Source: Bacteroidota bacterium (GTDB lineage: Bacteria > Bacteroidota > Ignavibacteria > Ignavibacteriales > Ignavibacteriaceae). From it: a stretch of 58,429 nt of DNA. Shown here piece by piece: positions 7,456 to 16,663 of the stretch. The notes under the pieces were generated by a model. The model had not been told where the DNA came from and did not search any database. It worked only from the letters and a program-made list of their open reading frames with translations. The position numbers were made by a program, and so were the translations under genes. The stretch's first letter is position 1. The number at the start of each line of letters is the position of its first letter. The stretch lies in the NCBI GenBank assembly GCA_021777835.1, contig JAJYDC010000017.1:1-58429 (forward strand). The letters are read 5' to 3'.

Positions 7456-9498
7456 TTAAAAAGCCTCACCAATTCCAAAATGAATTTCCATTTGTTTCCA
7501 GAATGCTTTATGAATAATTGTCTTTTTATCCTGTGGATTATAAACCTTAAATCCAAAATCAATTCGAAAGGGTGCTATCTGCGAATAGTAACGAAGTCCA
7601 AACCCGGCAGATACGGCTAACTCATTAAATCTGAAGGAATTGTAGCCATTCCAGGTATTACCATAATCCGAGAATAATACAAAGCCTACCTTAGGCCAAA
7701 ACTTTCTTCTGAACTCAAAGGATCCTTCGACTAAAAACGTACCACCACGCAAACTATCACTTAAAGTTAAGCCAAAGTATTTTATTGAATCTCTAGGAAC
7801 TAGCTCTCTAGACCTCCAGCCTCGAACTGAATTGCTTCCACCGGCAAAAAAGGTTCTATTTGGAGGTATTACGTCATAGCCCCCTTGAATTGTCTGAATA
7901 TACCCTGTTTTAAATTTTATTGCAAATGTTGCATTATTGTCATTTGAGATCGGCAAGTAAAAAGCCGAAGTTTGTTGAAGTTTATAGAAGAGGGCTTTGC
8001 CGATTGTGGTTAAGTTTACCTGATCGCTTGATCCTAGATGTTGGTTAATGTCAAAGTTTGTTGATGATGAAGCACCTTCGACAATAAAAGAAAGATTGTC
8101 ACCTCTTGTCGGAAACATAACATCATTTGACTTTGAAGAACCAAACTCAGTACCAATTACTGTAGTCAGACTATTAGCGCTTAAGGATACAGTAGGGTCA
8201 CTTAAATTTGGATTATATCCGACGTATTCAAAAATAAGATAAGGATTTAGAAGAGTAATGTATGTATAACTTGGCATCTCAAAATCAAGACTCAACCTTG
8301 TTCCATAGGTACCAATATTTGATAAATTTTGAGTAATAGTCTGAAAATAAAACTCTATACTTGTTGCAATAGGGCGATTAAAAAGAAACGGCTGTTCAAG
8401 CTTAAGAGAAGACTGAAATGATCCTTGAAATGTTGAATCGCGTCTTCCGTGACTCTTAAAAAAGTCAGCATAATTAAAATGTATTACATCTAAGATTTCG
8501 CCTTTTGCATTTAGTGTCAGTTTTCGTGCATCGCCGAAGAAATTCTTTTTAGTGAAGGTAGCGCCTAGGCCTAAATTGAATTCTTCACGCTGATTGTCCA
8601 TAACTATTTCAGGTGACATTTCATTCATCATTCCGATATTTCCTTTAAGCAAAAGGGGCACCTGATTTCCCACAGTATCGGGTATATTAGAAGTAAGTTG
8701 AATAGTATTAAATAATCCGGTTCTAGCTAATCTGTATTGGCTAATGTCTATTTTGTTTTTGTCATAATAATCTCCGGGATTTATCATTGTAATTTGTCTA
8801 AGAAGATTATCACTAACCATGTCCTTACCGTTTCCTGATTTATCAATTACAATATTATTAATTTTATAGCGATAGCCGGTACGGAAAAAGATAACAAGAT
8901 TAACTTTGTAATGTGAAGTATCGATTAAAACATCAGTTGGTGCAGAGCGAGCTAGCATATAGCCTTCATTTTTCAATACTTCTATTGCTTTCGCAATATT
9001 TGAATAAACTATTTCCTCGGAGTACCTGGCCTTAGAACTAAAATCTTCCACAGCATATACTTCATTTGATATTTCAGGAATTACTTTATTTAATCCGCGA
9101 TAAATCACCTTTCCATAGGTAAAGGGGCGACCTTCGGAAATCGAATAAGTTAATGTTGCAGCTTTTTGACTAGTATCTATCTTATACGAAGAAGTAATTT
9201 TTGCGTCGAAATATCCATTAGACTTATAGAAGTCACCTAAAGAAAGTATATCAAGCGGGATAGTGGTTGAATCAAAATATTCAGGTCCTTTACCAAAGCT
9301 AGAAAATGAATGCAAGAATTTCCAATACCATTTGGGGGATTCCTTACTTACAATAATAGCCTTCAAGCCTTCTGAAGAGAAAGAATTGTTTCCGACAAAA
9401 TTAATTGCTTTAAGTTCGTATTGAACATTTTGCTGGGAAAATATCACAGCAGAAAGAAATATAACTATCGATAAAGTAAATGATATTTTTTGCTGCAT
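7456..9498 (-). CDS. Omp85-family outer-membrane protein (BamA/TamA-like), copy A
   Basis: 680 residues from MQQKISFTLSIVIFLSAVIFS, a clean signal peptide; an upstream in-frame ATG (9570) would prepend 24 residues that spoil it. POTRA-like repeats occupy about 25-280 (for example GRPFTYGKVIYRGL) and a 16-strand surface-antigen barrel the rest. The L6 motif appears as SNSVRGW (VRGF/Y class), and the protein ends in FGIGEAF with the C-terminal Phe recognised by the BAM machine. Omp85 proteins insert or transport proteins or lipids across the outer membrane. It is not in a bam/skp context, so a TamA-like or other special role is more likely than BamA, whose gene is at the right edge. Paralogue of the next gene upstream. 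Confidence 0.85.
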   Translation of the reverse strand: MQQKISFTLSIVIFLSAVIFSQQNVQYELKAINFVGNNSFSSEGLKAIIVSKESPKWYWKFLHSFSSFGKGPEYFDSTTIPLDILSLGDFYKSNGYFDAKITSSYKIDTSQKAATLTYSISEGRPFTYGKVIYRGLNKVIPEISNEVYAVEDFSSKARYSEEIVYSNIAKAIEVLKNEGYMLARSAPTDVLIDTSHYKVNLVIFFRTGYRYKINNIVIDKSGNGKDMVSDNLLRQITMINPGDYYDKNKIDISQYRLARTGLFNTIQLTSNIPDTVGNQVPLLLKGNIGMMNEMSPEIVMDNQREEFNLGLGATFTKKNFFGDARKLTLNAKGEILDVIHFNYADFFKSHGRRDSTFQGSFQSSLKLEQPFLFNRPIATSIEFYFQTITQNLSNIGTYGTRLSLDFEMPSYTYITLLNPYLIFEYVGYNPNLSDPTVSLSANSLTTVIGTEFGSSKSNDVMFPTRGDNLSFIVEGASSSTNFDINQHLGSSDQVNLTTIGKALFYKLQQTSAFYLPISNDNNATFAIKFKTGYIQTIQGGYDVIPPNRTFFAGGSNSVRGWRSRELVPRDSIKYFGLTLSDSLRGGTFLVEGSFEFRRKFWPKVGFVLFSDYGNTWNGYNSFRFNELAVSAGFGLRYYSQIAPFRIDFGFKVYNPQDKKTIIHKAFWKQMEIHFGIGEAF

Positions 9499-9754
9499 TA
9501 GAATAAATGATTTTCTTTTTACAAAGGTAATATAATTCGGAAAATAAATTGATAAAATTCGAGGTTTCAAGACGAAATTTTGGATTTTTAATTAAATTTG
9601 GTGTCTAAACCTTGATTTACTTGATTAAGTGATTAACTTGATTATAAGAAATGCTAGGTGCCGGGGTTGAAATATTTCAAATGTTTTATTTCAGAATTGG
9701 ATTATTGGAAAATCAATTCCTTTACATTTTCAATGAATGAAATGTTAAGATTTG
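9499..9754. other. Intergenic region between two Omp85 paralogues with short repeats
   Basis: 256 bases with no gene. It holds four imperfect units of CTTGATTA type at about 9611-9644 and a perfect 14-bp palindrome TTGAAATATTTCAA at 9667-9680. Either may be an operator for copy A, but AT-rich palindromes also arise by chance. Confidence 0.3.
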
Positions 9755-11764
9755 TTAGAAAGCCTCACCGATTCCAAATTGCACTTGAAGTTGTTGAAAC
9801 ACAATTTTATGGTCAAAAATAAACCTATGATCTCCCGGATCATAAAATTTGAATCCAAAATCCAACCTAAATGGAGCAACTGCAGTATAATAGCGAAATC
9901 CAATACCAACAGCAACGGCGAGTCCGTCGTAACGAAACTGTTTATAGCTTTCCCAAGTGTTACCAACATCTGAAAAAAGGACGGTACCAAAGTTCTCCAA
10001 AAATCGATATCTATATTCCATAGAGCTTTCAAGTAAGAATGCTCCGCCCTTTACGTTATTGATGCCATAAATGCTTAAAACACTATCACTACCTTGAGGA
10101 ACTAGTTGATTTGAGCGCCACGCACGAATTGAATTACTTCCGCCTGCGTAGAAAGTACGGTTTAGAGGAACTCCTGAAAATCCGCCATAAAAAGTCTGCA
10201 GATTTCCGACTTCCAATTTAAATGCAGCAATTGAATTTTTAATATTATCAAGCGGAATGTAGTATGAGCCAGTAAGTAAAATTTTATAAAACAATGAGCC
10301 GCTGTAATTTTGTTTGAGAACTCTTGAAATTAAAAGAGGAATTGAATTTGCCTCTTCAACATGAAACGATAAGTTATATCCTTGTGTGGGGAAAAGGATA
10401 TTATCGGCTGTAGTTGATGCGATATCTGCAGCAATATCCGAAATTAGTTTACTTGAAAGACTATCATTTAATGTACGGTACACTTCATTTGATTGTTCAA
10501 CGGTATAGGATGTACTAAGATGGTTTATAAAAGTATATGTTGGAAGTTCAAAATCCAGAGTGAAGGATGAACCGTAAACAGTGTTGTTATAAGTTGCCTG
10601 CTTGTCTATCTTAACATAAGTTTCCCATGATCCGAAGATTGGTTTGCCAAAAAGATAGGGTTGGTCAACCGTAATATGAGAATCAACATAACCAAGAAGT
10701 GTTGTGTCTTTATAAGAAAAATGTTTAATTAAATTTCCAAAATCAACATTAAATAAATTCTGCACACCGAAGGAAGAGCTGAGGGTAAGCTTTCTAGCAT
10801 CCCCGAAAAAGTTTTTTTTAATGTATGCTGCACCCAAACCTACGTTAAACGCGTTTTGTTGATTATTAAGGATTACTTCCGGAGAAAGTTCATTTAATAA
10901 ACCGATAGTTCCAGCCAATCTAATAGGGATTTTATGATCAGTTGTATCTTCATTAATGGCAGTAAGAATAGCAGACTCAAATAAACCAGTTCTATAAAGC
11001 CTTACCTGGCTTCTACGAAGCTCATCCTGATCATAATAATCGCCTGCTTTAATTCCGGAAATATTGCGGAGTAATTTTTCATTTACTAGCTTTGCGCCCT
11101 TGCCGCTTTTCTGAACGAGAACAGTGTCTATTTTATATCTTTTGCCAGGAATAAAGAAAATATCTACATTAGCTTTATTGGTAGAAGTATCCTTAATTAT
11201 AATTGTGCTATCGTAGCGGGCAAAAACATATCCATTATTCAATAATTCGGTTAATACGTTTGCCGTATTTTTTTGAATAGTGCTTTGAGAAAATCTTTGA
11301 TTTTCATTAAGGGATGTTTCATCATGAATTTTGCTCAAAACATCCGGCGGAACATCTTTCAAGCCCCTCAAATAAAGGCTTCCATATGTAGCAGGTTGAT
11401 TTTCAATAATTTTATAAATTATATTAACTAAATATTTCGATGTATCAGCTTTGTAGCTACAGGAAAATTGAGCATTAAAAAAGCCATTTGAATTGTAAAA
11501 CTCTTTAAGTGCAGTGAGATCAAGGGGAATTAGGGAAGAATCAAAGTATGAAGGTTCTTTTCCCAAGCTGCTGAAGGAATTAAGAAATTTCCAAAACCAT
11601 CCGGGTGTAATTTTCGAATAAACAACTTCACTTAAAGTCGAAGATGAAAAAGATTGATTACCTATAAACACAATTGAATTTATTTCAAAATTCTTTTTTG
11701 TCTGAGCAAACACCTGGCAGCTCAAGACAAGGGTTAAAATAATAAAAAGAAACTTATTCGACAT
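9755..11764 (-). CDS. Omp85-family outer-membrane protein (BamA/TamA-like), copy B
   Basis: 669 residues. Signal peptide MSNKFLFIILTLVLSCQVFA, POTRA-like region about 25-270, then a barrel. It shares layout and many motifs with copy A: WFWKFLNSFSSLGK versus WYWKFLHSFSSFGK, SNSIRAW versus SNSVRGW, and the identical C-terminus FGIGEAF. In copy B the L6 VRGF/Y motif is IRAW, losing the glycine next to the invariant Arg. The two genes are an old tandem duplication. Function is probably outer-membrane protein or lipid export; the substrate is unknown. The downstream gene is copy A and the upstream gene is a lipoprotein, which may be a partner. Confidence 0.83.
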   Translation of the reverse strand: MSNKFLFIILTLVLSCQVFAQTKKNFEINSIVFIGNQSFSSSTLSEVVYSKITPGWFWKFLNSFSSLGKEPSYFDSSLIPLDLTALKEFYNSNGFFNAQFSCSYKADTSKYLVNIIYKIIENQPATYGSLYLRGLKDVPPDVLSKIHDETSLNENQRFSQSTIQKNTANVLTELLNNGYVFARYDSTIIIKDTSTNKANVDIFFIPGKRYKIDTVLVQKSGKGAKLVNEKLLRNISGIKAGDYYDQDELRRSQVRLYRTGLFESAILTAINEDTTDHKIPIRLAGTIGLLNELSPEVILNNQQNAFNVGLGAAYIKKNFFGDARKLTLSSSFGVQNLFNVDFGNLIKHFSYKDTTLLGYVDSHITVDQPYLFGKPIFGSWETYVKIDKQATYNNTVYGSSFTLDFELPTYTFINHLSTSYTVEQSNEVYRTLNDSLSSKLISDIAADIASTTADNILFPTQGYNLSFHVEEANSIPLLISRVLKQNYSGSLFYKILLTGSYYIPLDNIKNSIAAFKLEVGNLQTFYGGFSGVPLNRTFYAGGSNSIRAWRSNQLVPQGSDSVLSIYGINNVKGGAFLLESSMEYRYRFLENFGTVLFSDVGNTWESYKQFRYDGLAVAVGIGFRYYTAVAPFRLDFGFKFYDPGDHRFIFDHKIVFQQLQVQFGIGEAF

Positions 11765-11805
11765 AAGAGATTAAAAAATAAAAGAAGAAAAATCCGGAAA
11801 GCCGG

Positions 11806-12432
11806 TTAGTACTTTAGAGTAACATCTTTATCTATAATTTTGAAAGCTGAAAAATCCCGTTTGAAATTGCCAATGAAGAAATTCTTAATTTCAGGGATGT
11901 CTATATTTGGCGAAAGATATAATGAAACCGGCCGACCCGGGACAGAAATAAAATGTGCATAATAAATCTTTTTTTCCTTAAAGTTAATAATATAGGAAAA
12001 TACCTCCCCGCCTCCGCTACCCAAGTAAAAGTCTTGTGAATTATAATAAACAAGTTCGTAATTAAACATTGGAAATTTAATTTTCTTGACAAGGCAGCCT
12101 TTGAATGAACCATTTAAAAGAGGCGTTTGGAAAGTTGAAACATACTGATCATTTTCCTGTTTTAATAGTGAAAACCGAATACCATAGTTCTTTTGCTGGT
12201 CAATTTCTGTCCCGGCAGATATTTCAATTATGGAGTCTGAGTCGAAGGATCCATTATATGCAAATTTCACATTATCCCCTAAGATATTTTTAGCTTGCTG
12301 CAATACAACCTCAGGATTGTTAAGATCAGGCTGGTTAACAGCAGGCTGATTTGATTGTTTTTTTCCTCCGCAAGAAAAAAAGAAGAGAGATAAAGATAAA
12401 AACAACGGGAGTAAATATTTATTTGATAACAA
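11806..12432 (-). CDS. Putative lipoprotein of unknown function
   Basis: 208 residues. Signal peptide with lipobox FFSC (Cys at about 21; MLSNKYLLPLFLSLSLFFFSCGG), followed by a short Gln/Asn/Pro linker and a beta-rich domain (about 40-208) with no motif I recognise. Its start overlaps the end of the L,D-transpeptidase-like gene by 14 bases, so the two are translationally linked. The Omp85 copy B gene follows 41 bases later. It may be an accessory lipoprotein of the neighbouring envelope proteins, but this is only context. Confidence 0.7.
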   Translation of the reverse strand: MLSNKYLLPLFLSLSLFFFSCGGKKQSNQPAVNQPDLNNPEVVLQQAKNILGDNVKFAYNGSFDSDSIIEISAGTEIDQQKNYGIRFSLLKQENDQYVSTFQTPLLNGSFKGCLVKKIKFPMFNYELVYYNSQDFYLGSGGGEVFSYIINFKEKKIYYAHFISVPGRPVSLYLSPNIDIPEIKNFFIGNFKRDFSAFKIIDKDVTLKY

Positions 12433-13111
12433 CTTTAGTTCCTTTCTTTACTACTGAATAAAGTTCATCCATATTTTCATTACTAATAGCAATTGACCCG
12501 TCTGTCCAATTATAAACAAAAGGAAGATATTTGAAAAGGAAATCCAATCTGCCTATTCCATGAATTCCCATATTTCCGCCAAGCTCAGTATTCGGATCAG
12601 GGCAAATGCCGTAATAATAGTCATATTTGATTTTATCAAATTCTTCTTGAGATATTAATCCTTTGCGTAAAGCTTCTGTTGCATCATAGATATTTGGATA
12701 ATTTATCTTAAAAAACTTATAATATTTGGTGTTAGTATCTATCTCGCAGATTTTATAATCTCCAACCGGAGTAGCCAGATCGCCGGCTTTGCTTTTGGGG
12801 ACGCTAACATTTCTGCCAAAATTAGCAGTATAACTTTTAATTAATACTGTATCATTATATAGCTTTAACGAGTAAGAACTTCTAGAAACGACTATTATAG
12901 GATCTTCCAGCTTGGTAAATCCTTTTCGAGACATATCTACAGATAGCGGGACCTCGCGCATGTTTATGATAATTCCGTAGACTATAACACCTGCAACAAA
13001 CAAAATTATTCCACCGCTAAAGAGGATTACACTCCTCAGTATATTTGTATTAAAATATGATGAGAGATATTCCCTTGTTTTTTTTATCAGTAGTTTATCT
13101 ATAATTTTCAT
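12419..13111 (-). CDS. L,D-transpeptidase-like (YkuD-fold) membrane protein with Ser at the Cys position
   Basis: 230 residues: cytoplasmic N-terminus, one membrane anchor (about 26-49) and a periplasmic YkuD-type domain. The fold markers are present: SYSLKLYNDTVLIKSY, the TPVGDYKI segment, GIHGIG with H184, and NWTDGSIAISNENMDELY. In active L,D-transpeptidases the last motif is xWTxGCIAxxN, with Cys the nucleophile that forms the acyl-enzyme on peptidoglycan tetrapeptide. Here residue 206 is Ser (codon TCA, two bases from TGC/TGT), so activity as a classical transpeptidase is doubtful. The domain may be a hydrolase, a binding protein or use Ser. It overlaps the downstream lipoprotein gene by 14 bases. 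Confidence 0.82.
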   Translation of the reverse strand: MKIIDKLLIKKTREYLSSYFNTNILRSVILFSGGIILFVAGVIVYGIIINMREVPLSVDMSRKGFTKLEDPIIVVSRSSYSLKLYNDTVLIKSYTANFGRNVSVPKSKAGDLATPVGDYKICEIDTNTKYYKFFKINYPNIYDATEALRKGLISQEEFDKIKYDYYYGICPDPNTELGGNMGIHGIGRLDFLFKYLPFVYNWTDGSIAISNENMDELYSVVKKGTKVVIK

Positions 13112-13285
13112 TTATTTGCTGTAAAAAGAAAATTTACCAGACGGAATAATATCTTTCAATTCAAAATTTAACGAAATTAATTCATATTTCTAAGTTAAAT
13201 ATTAGTACGGATTAATTGACGGAATTAAGTTGTCTTAAGATCTGTTAAGAATTTGAGAAGAAACCTTGTTTCCCTTAATAAAATA

Positions 13286-13318
13286 AAAACCCAACTTCCT
13301 TTTATGAAATTGGGTTTT
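13286..13318 (-). terminator. Rho-independent terminator after frr
   Basis: A 12-bp stem (11 of 12 paired) with AAAACCCAACTT at 13286-13297 and AAATTGGGTTTT at 13307-13318. On the minus strand it ends GGGTTTTTATTTTATT, a good U-tract, 43 bases past the frr stop. It closes the rplM-to-frr gene cluster. Confidence 0.85.
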
Positions 13319-13360
13319 GAATAATGCTATTTAAAATCATTTTAAGAAAAGTGGATTTGA

Positions 13361-13915
13361 CTACACTTCCATAATTTCCTTTTCTTTATGTTTCAGTACA
13401 TCGTCAATCTTCAAGATATGTTCATCCGTTAGTTTTTGGACCTTGTCTTCAGCTTCTTTTAATTGATCTTCAGAAATTTTCTTGTTTTTTTCTTCACGTT
13501 TCAGGTGTTCGTTTGCATCTCTACGAACATTACGAACTGCAATTTTAGACTCTTCGCCGAACTTTTTAACTAGCTTAACAAAATCTCTACGGCGTTCTTC
13601 ATTGAGCGGCGGAACAGGAATCTTCAAATTTGTACCGTCATTCACCGGATTAAAGCCCAGATTTGCTTCAAGAATTGCTTTTTCAACATGGCTTACTACT
13701 GACTTATCCCAAGGAGTAATTGATAAAGTATGTGCATCTAATACAGTAACATTAGCAAGTTGATTAAGAAGCGTCATATTTCCATAATAATCAACTTTAA
13801 TTCCGTCGAGCAGAGCGGTAGTTGCTTTTCCAGTTCTAATTTTCGATAACTCAGATCTAAGAGCCTCAAGGGATTTATCCATTCTTGCTCTTGCATCGCT
13901 AATAACTTGTTCCAT
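13361..13915 (-). CDS. frr: Ribosome recycling factor
   Basis: 184 residues, the normal length. It has the three-helix-bundle signature motifs: ARMDKSLEALRSELSKIRTGKATTALLDGI cut by the family (RTGKAT and VDYYG), LNEERRRDFVKLVKK and the C-terminal helix ending KEKEIMEV. With EF-G it splits the post-termination ribosome. It is the last gene of the rplM-rpsI-rpsB-tsf-pyrH-frr cluster and is preceded by AGAGGT seven bases before the ATG. Confidence 0.97.
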   Translation of the reverse strand: MEQVISDARARMDKSLEALRSELSKIRTGKATTALLDGIKVDYYGNMTLLNQLANVTVLDAHTLSITPWDKSVVSHVEKAILEANLGFNPVNDGTNLKIPVPPLNEERRRDFVKLVKKFGEESKIAVRNVRRDANEHLKREEKNKKISEDQLKEAEDKVQKLTDEHILKIDDVLKHKEKEIMEV

Positions 13916-14015
13916 AATAACCTCTGAAATTATATATTCAATACCCTATTTTCACAATTTGAATTTATTATACTATGAAAAGTAAGAAGCCAAAACTAAA
14001 AGGGCAAAATTTCTA

Positions 14016-14741
14016 TTATTTTTTAGGATCATTAATTACAGTACCGATTGCTTCGCCTTTAACTAGTTTTAATAGATTGTCAGCTACGTCCATATTAAAA
14101 ACAACAACAGGGAGATTGTTTTCACGGCACAGACTTATTGCAGTCATATCCATAACACGAAGGTTTTGTTTCAATACGTCTAGATAAGAAATAATATCAA
14201 ATTTAAATGCATTTGGATTTTTTTCAGGATCGGAATCAAAAACCCCATCAACGCGGGTACCTTTAATTATTACATCTGCTTCTATTTCAACAGCTCTCAG
14301 AGATGCTGCAGTGTCGGTACTAAAATAGGGATGTCCGGTTCCTGCTCCAAATATTAATACCCTGCCTTTTTCAAGGTGTCTAATTGCACGTCTTCTAATA
14401 TAAGGTTCTGCAATTTGTTCCATGTGGATAGCGCTCATCAACCGGGAATAAATACCCTTATGTTCAATTGCATTTTGGAGTGCAAGAGAGTTAATCATGG
14501 TGGCAAGCATTCCCATTTGATCACCAGTGACACGGTCGATACCTTGATCACTAGCGCTTAATCCACGATAAATATTCCCGCCTCCAATTACAATGCCAAG
14601 CTGAATGCCAATATCATAGACTTTTTTTACTTCGGTAGCGAAGAAATCAAGGACGTGATGGTCAATCCCGAATCCTTTTTCCCCCATCAAAGACTCGCCG
14701 CTTAATTTCAAAAGCACTCTTTTATATTTTAGATCGCTCAT
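14016..14741 (-). CDS. pyrH: UMP kinase
   Basis: 241 residues. Amino-acid-kinase fold with [16 protein letters not shown] at the N-terminus, [24 protein letters not shown] and [17 protein letters not shown], all diagnostic for bacterial PyrH. It phosphorylates UMP to UDP as a hexamer regulated by GTP/UTP. It stands between tsf and frr, the classical order. A strong terminator after tsf (14837-14865) suggests that pyrH-frr expression depends on read-through or a promoter in the 130-base gap. Confidence 0.97.
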   Translation of the reverse strand: MSDLKYKRVLLKLSGESLMGEKGFGIDHHVLDFFATEVKKVYDIGIQLGIVIGGGNIYRGLSASDQGIDRVTGDQMGMLATMINSLALQNAIEHKGIYSRLMSAIHMEQIAEPYIRRRAIRHLEKGRVLIFGAGTGHPYFSTDTAASLRAVEIEADVIIKGTRVDGVFDSDPEKNPNAFKFDIISYLDVLKQNLRVMDMTAISLCRENNLPVVVFNMDVADNLLKLVKGEAIGTVINDPKK

Positions 14742-14836
14742 ATCTCACATCTAGGTTATAATAATTTGAATTTCGAATTAGCTTGATTGATAATTAAGAT
14801 TTTACTTAGAGAATAAAAAATACAGTACAATATAAA

Positions 14837-14865
14837 AAAAGGTCTTAATAAAATTAAGACCTTTT
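14837..14865 (-). terminator. Rho-independent terminator after tsf
   Basis: Perfect 13-bp stem, AAAAGGTCTTAAT (14837-14849) and ATTAAGACCTTTT (14853-14865), with a 3-base loop. On the minus strand it ends in TTTTTTTATA, a classic U-tract, beginning 6 bases after the tsf stop. Confidence 0.9.
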
Positions 14866-14871
14866 CATAAT

Positions 14872-15729
14872 TTATTTTTTCTCATCGCCTAGGTGAAACC
14901 GGCGGAAGAGGTTTATTTTTACGTCAGTTCCGTGCTTAGAGTTGAATTCTTTAATTAAATCCGTTACAGTTTTTGTATTATCTTTAATGAAGGCTTGTTC
15001 AGACAGGCAATTTTCCTGATAGAATTTATTTAATTTTCCCTGAGCAATTTTATCAAGAATTTGTTCAGGTTTTCCTTCCTTGCGGGAAATTTCTTTATAA
15101 ATTTCTATTTCTTTTTCGATAAGATCCTTTTGAACCTCTTCACGATAAACGCAAATAGGTTTCATTGCCGCAACTTGCATAGCAATATCCTTACCTAGAT
15201 TCAGAAATTCTGCTTTTTTATCGCCGACATTGTCAAATTTAACAAGTACACCTAACTTTGCGCCAAGGTGAACGTAATCAACAACTTCGCCTTTAGGGGC
15301 TTCTTCAATAGAAAGTCTTGATATTTGAATTTTCTCGCCGACCTTCCCTAGTAGTTCTTCAAACTGATCTTTAATAGAAGGATTCTTTACAAGTAGATCA
15401 TCAACACTATTAGGCTTAGTTGAGCTTACAACTTCCAATACATTTTTAGCGAATTTAATAAAGTCTTCGCTGTTAGCAACAAAGTCTGTTTCGCAGTTAA
15501 CTTCAACAATAACGCCTGACTGCAAATCATCTGAAACTTTAGTAAGCACCATTCCTTCTTTAGCAGTTCTTTCAGCTCTTTTAGCTGCAACAGCAGCGCC
15601 TTTCTTGCGAAGTATTTCAATAGCTTTTTCAAAATCCCCATCAGCTTCGGTTAATGCTTTTTTACAGTCCATCATACCGGCGCCGGTTTTTTGTCTTAAT
15701 TCATTTACTTGAGCAGCAGTAATAGCCAT
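14872..15729 (-). CDS. tsf: Elongation factor Ts
   Basis: 285 residues. N-terminal UBA-like domain with VNELRQKTGAGMMDCKKALTEA (diagnostic TGAGMMDCK), then the core with CETDFVANSEDF. EF-Ts exchanges GDP for GTP on EF-Tu in the cytoplasm. The start ATG is 20 bases after the rpsB stop, the conserved rpsB-tsf pair, and the gene is followed at once by a strong terminator. Confidence 0.97.
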   Translation of the reverse strand: MAITAAQVNELRQKTGAGMMDCKKALTEADGDFEKAIEILRKKGAAVAAKRAERTAKEGMVLTKVSDDLQSGVIVEVNCETDFVANSEDFIKFAKNVLEVVSSTKPNSVDDLLVKNPSIKDQFEELLGKVGEKIQISRLSIEEAPKGEVVDYVHLGAKLGVLVKFDNVGDKKAEFLNLGKDIAMQVAAMKPICVYREEVQKDLIEKEIEIYKEISRKEGKPEQILDKIAQGKLNKFYQENCLSEQAFIKDNTKTVTDLIKEFNSKHGTDVKINLFRRFHLGDEKK

Positions 15730-15749
15730 TTCATTGTCCCTTTACATTA

Positions 15750-16538
15750 TTATGATTCTGAAGGAATATCTTCTTCTTTTTTAGCTTTTCCTTCTTCTTC
15801 TCTTTCTTTCTTAATTCTTTCATTTTGTGCAGTTTCTTCAGACTTTTTCTCAGCAGCTTTAGCATTACCTTCAATAACAGCATCTGCCATGAAATTAGTA
15901 ATTATTTCAACAGTCTTAACAGCATCGTCGTTTGCCGCAATTACATAATCAACTTCATCAGGATCGCAGTTCGTATCAACAATTGCGAATACAGGGATAT
16001 TAAGTCTTTTAGCTTCTTTAATTGCGATTGTTTCTTTCTTAATATCAACGACAAACATTGCGCCTGGAAGCTTTGACATAGTTTCAACGCCTTCAAGAAC
16101 TTTTTTTAGTTTGTCTTTTTCTCTGGTAAGGAACAATCTTTCCTTTTTAGTAATTTTATCGAAAGTTCCATCAGTTTCTTGTTTCTCAATATTGTTAAGT
16201 CTTTTAATACTTTTTCTGATAGTTGCAAAGTTGGTCAACATTCCGCCGAGCCATCTTTCGCTTACCCAATTAGCATCGCATCTTCTTGCTTCAGAATCAA
16301 TAACATTCTTAGCTTGTTTTTTAGTACCAACAAAAAGAACTTTCTTTCCTTCAGACACTAATTTTGATAGAGCATCCGAGGCTTCAATTATTTGATTTTG
16401 AGTTTTCTTTAAATCTATGATATGAATCCCGTTTTTTTCCATGAAGATATAAGGCTTCATTTTGGGATTCCAGCGACGTGTTAAGTGGCCGAAGTGCGCA
16501 CCAGCTTCAATAAGTTGAGTTATATTTAACTTTTTCAT
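15750..16538 (-). CDS. rpsB: 30S ribosomal protein S2
   Basis: 262 residues. Starts [27 protein letters not shown] (family hallmark AHFGH), has [12 protein letters not shown] and [12 protein letters not shown]. The last 35 residues are a charged Lys/Glu-rich tail ([18 protein letters not shown]), longer than in E. coli. It is preceded by AGGAG with good spacing and by a 125-base leader with two hairpins (16555-16634) that could be the site of autoregulation. First gene of the rpsB-tsf unit, downstream of rplM-rpsI. Confidence 0.97.
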   Translation of the reverse strand: MKKLNITQLIEAGAHFGHLTRRWNPKMKPYIFMEKNGIHIIDLKKTQNQIIEASDALSKLVSEGKKVLFVGTKKQAKNVIDSEARRCDANWVSERWLGGMLTNFATIRKSIKRLNNIEKQETDGTFDKITKKERLFLTREKDKLKKVLEGVETMSKLPGAMFVVDIKKETIAIKEAKRLNIPVFAIVDTNCDPDEVDYVIAANDDAVKTVEIITNFMADAVIEGNAKAAEKKSEETAQNERIKKEREEEGKAKKEEDIPSES

Positions 16539-16663
16539 TTTTACTCCTGTTTTTCTTGTCTATGAAATAGGCAAGTCTTCTACTTTCATCATCTTTACCT
16601 ACAATCCCATTTTATTCGGGACACAGGAGGTAAATCAGAAAGTATGAATGATAGATTAATAAA
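16539..16663 (-). promoter_or_regulatory. Candidate structured leader of rpsB (ribosomal protein S2 autoregulation)
   Basis: On the minus strand the 125-base gap between rpsI and rpsB can fold into two stems. The first is TTTACCT/AGGTAAA (16628-16634 with 16594-16600), enclosing TCCC/GGGA. The second is CTTG-CTA/TAG-CAAG (16555-16575), ending just before the rpsB SD (AGGAG). There is no U-tract, so a terminator is unlikely. E. coli rpsB has an S2-binding leader; whether this is one is inference. Confidence 0.45.
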
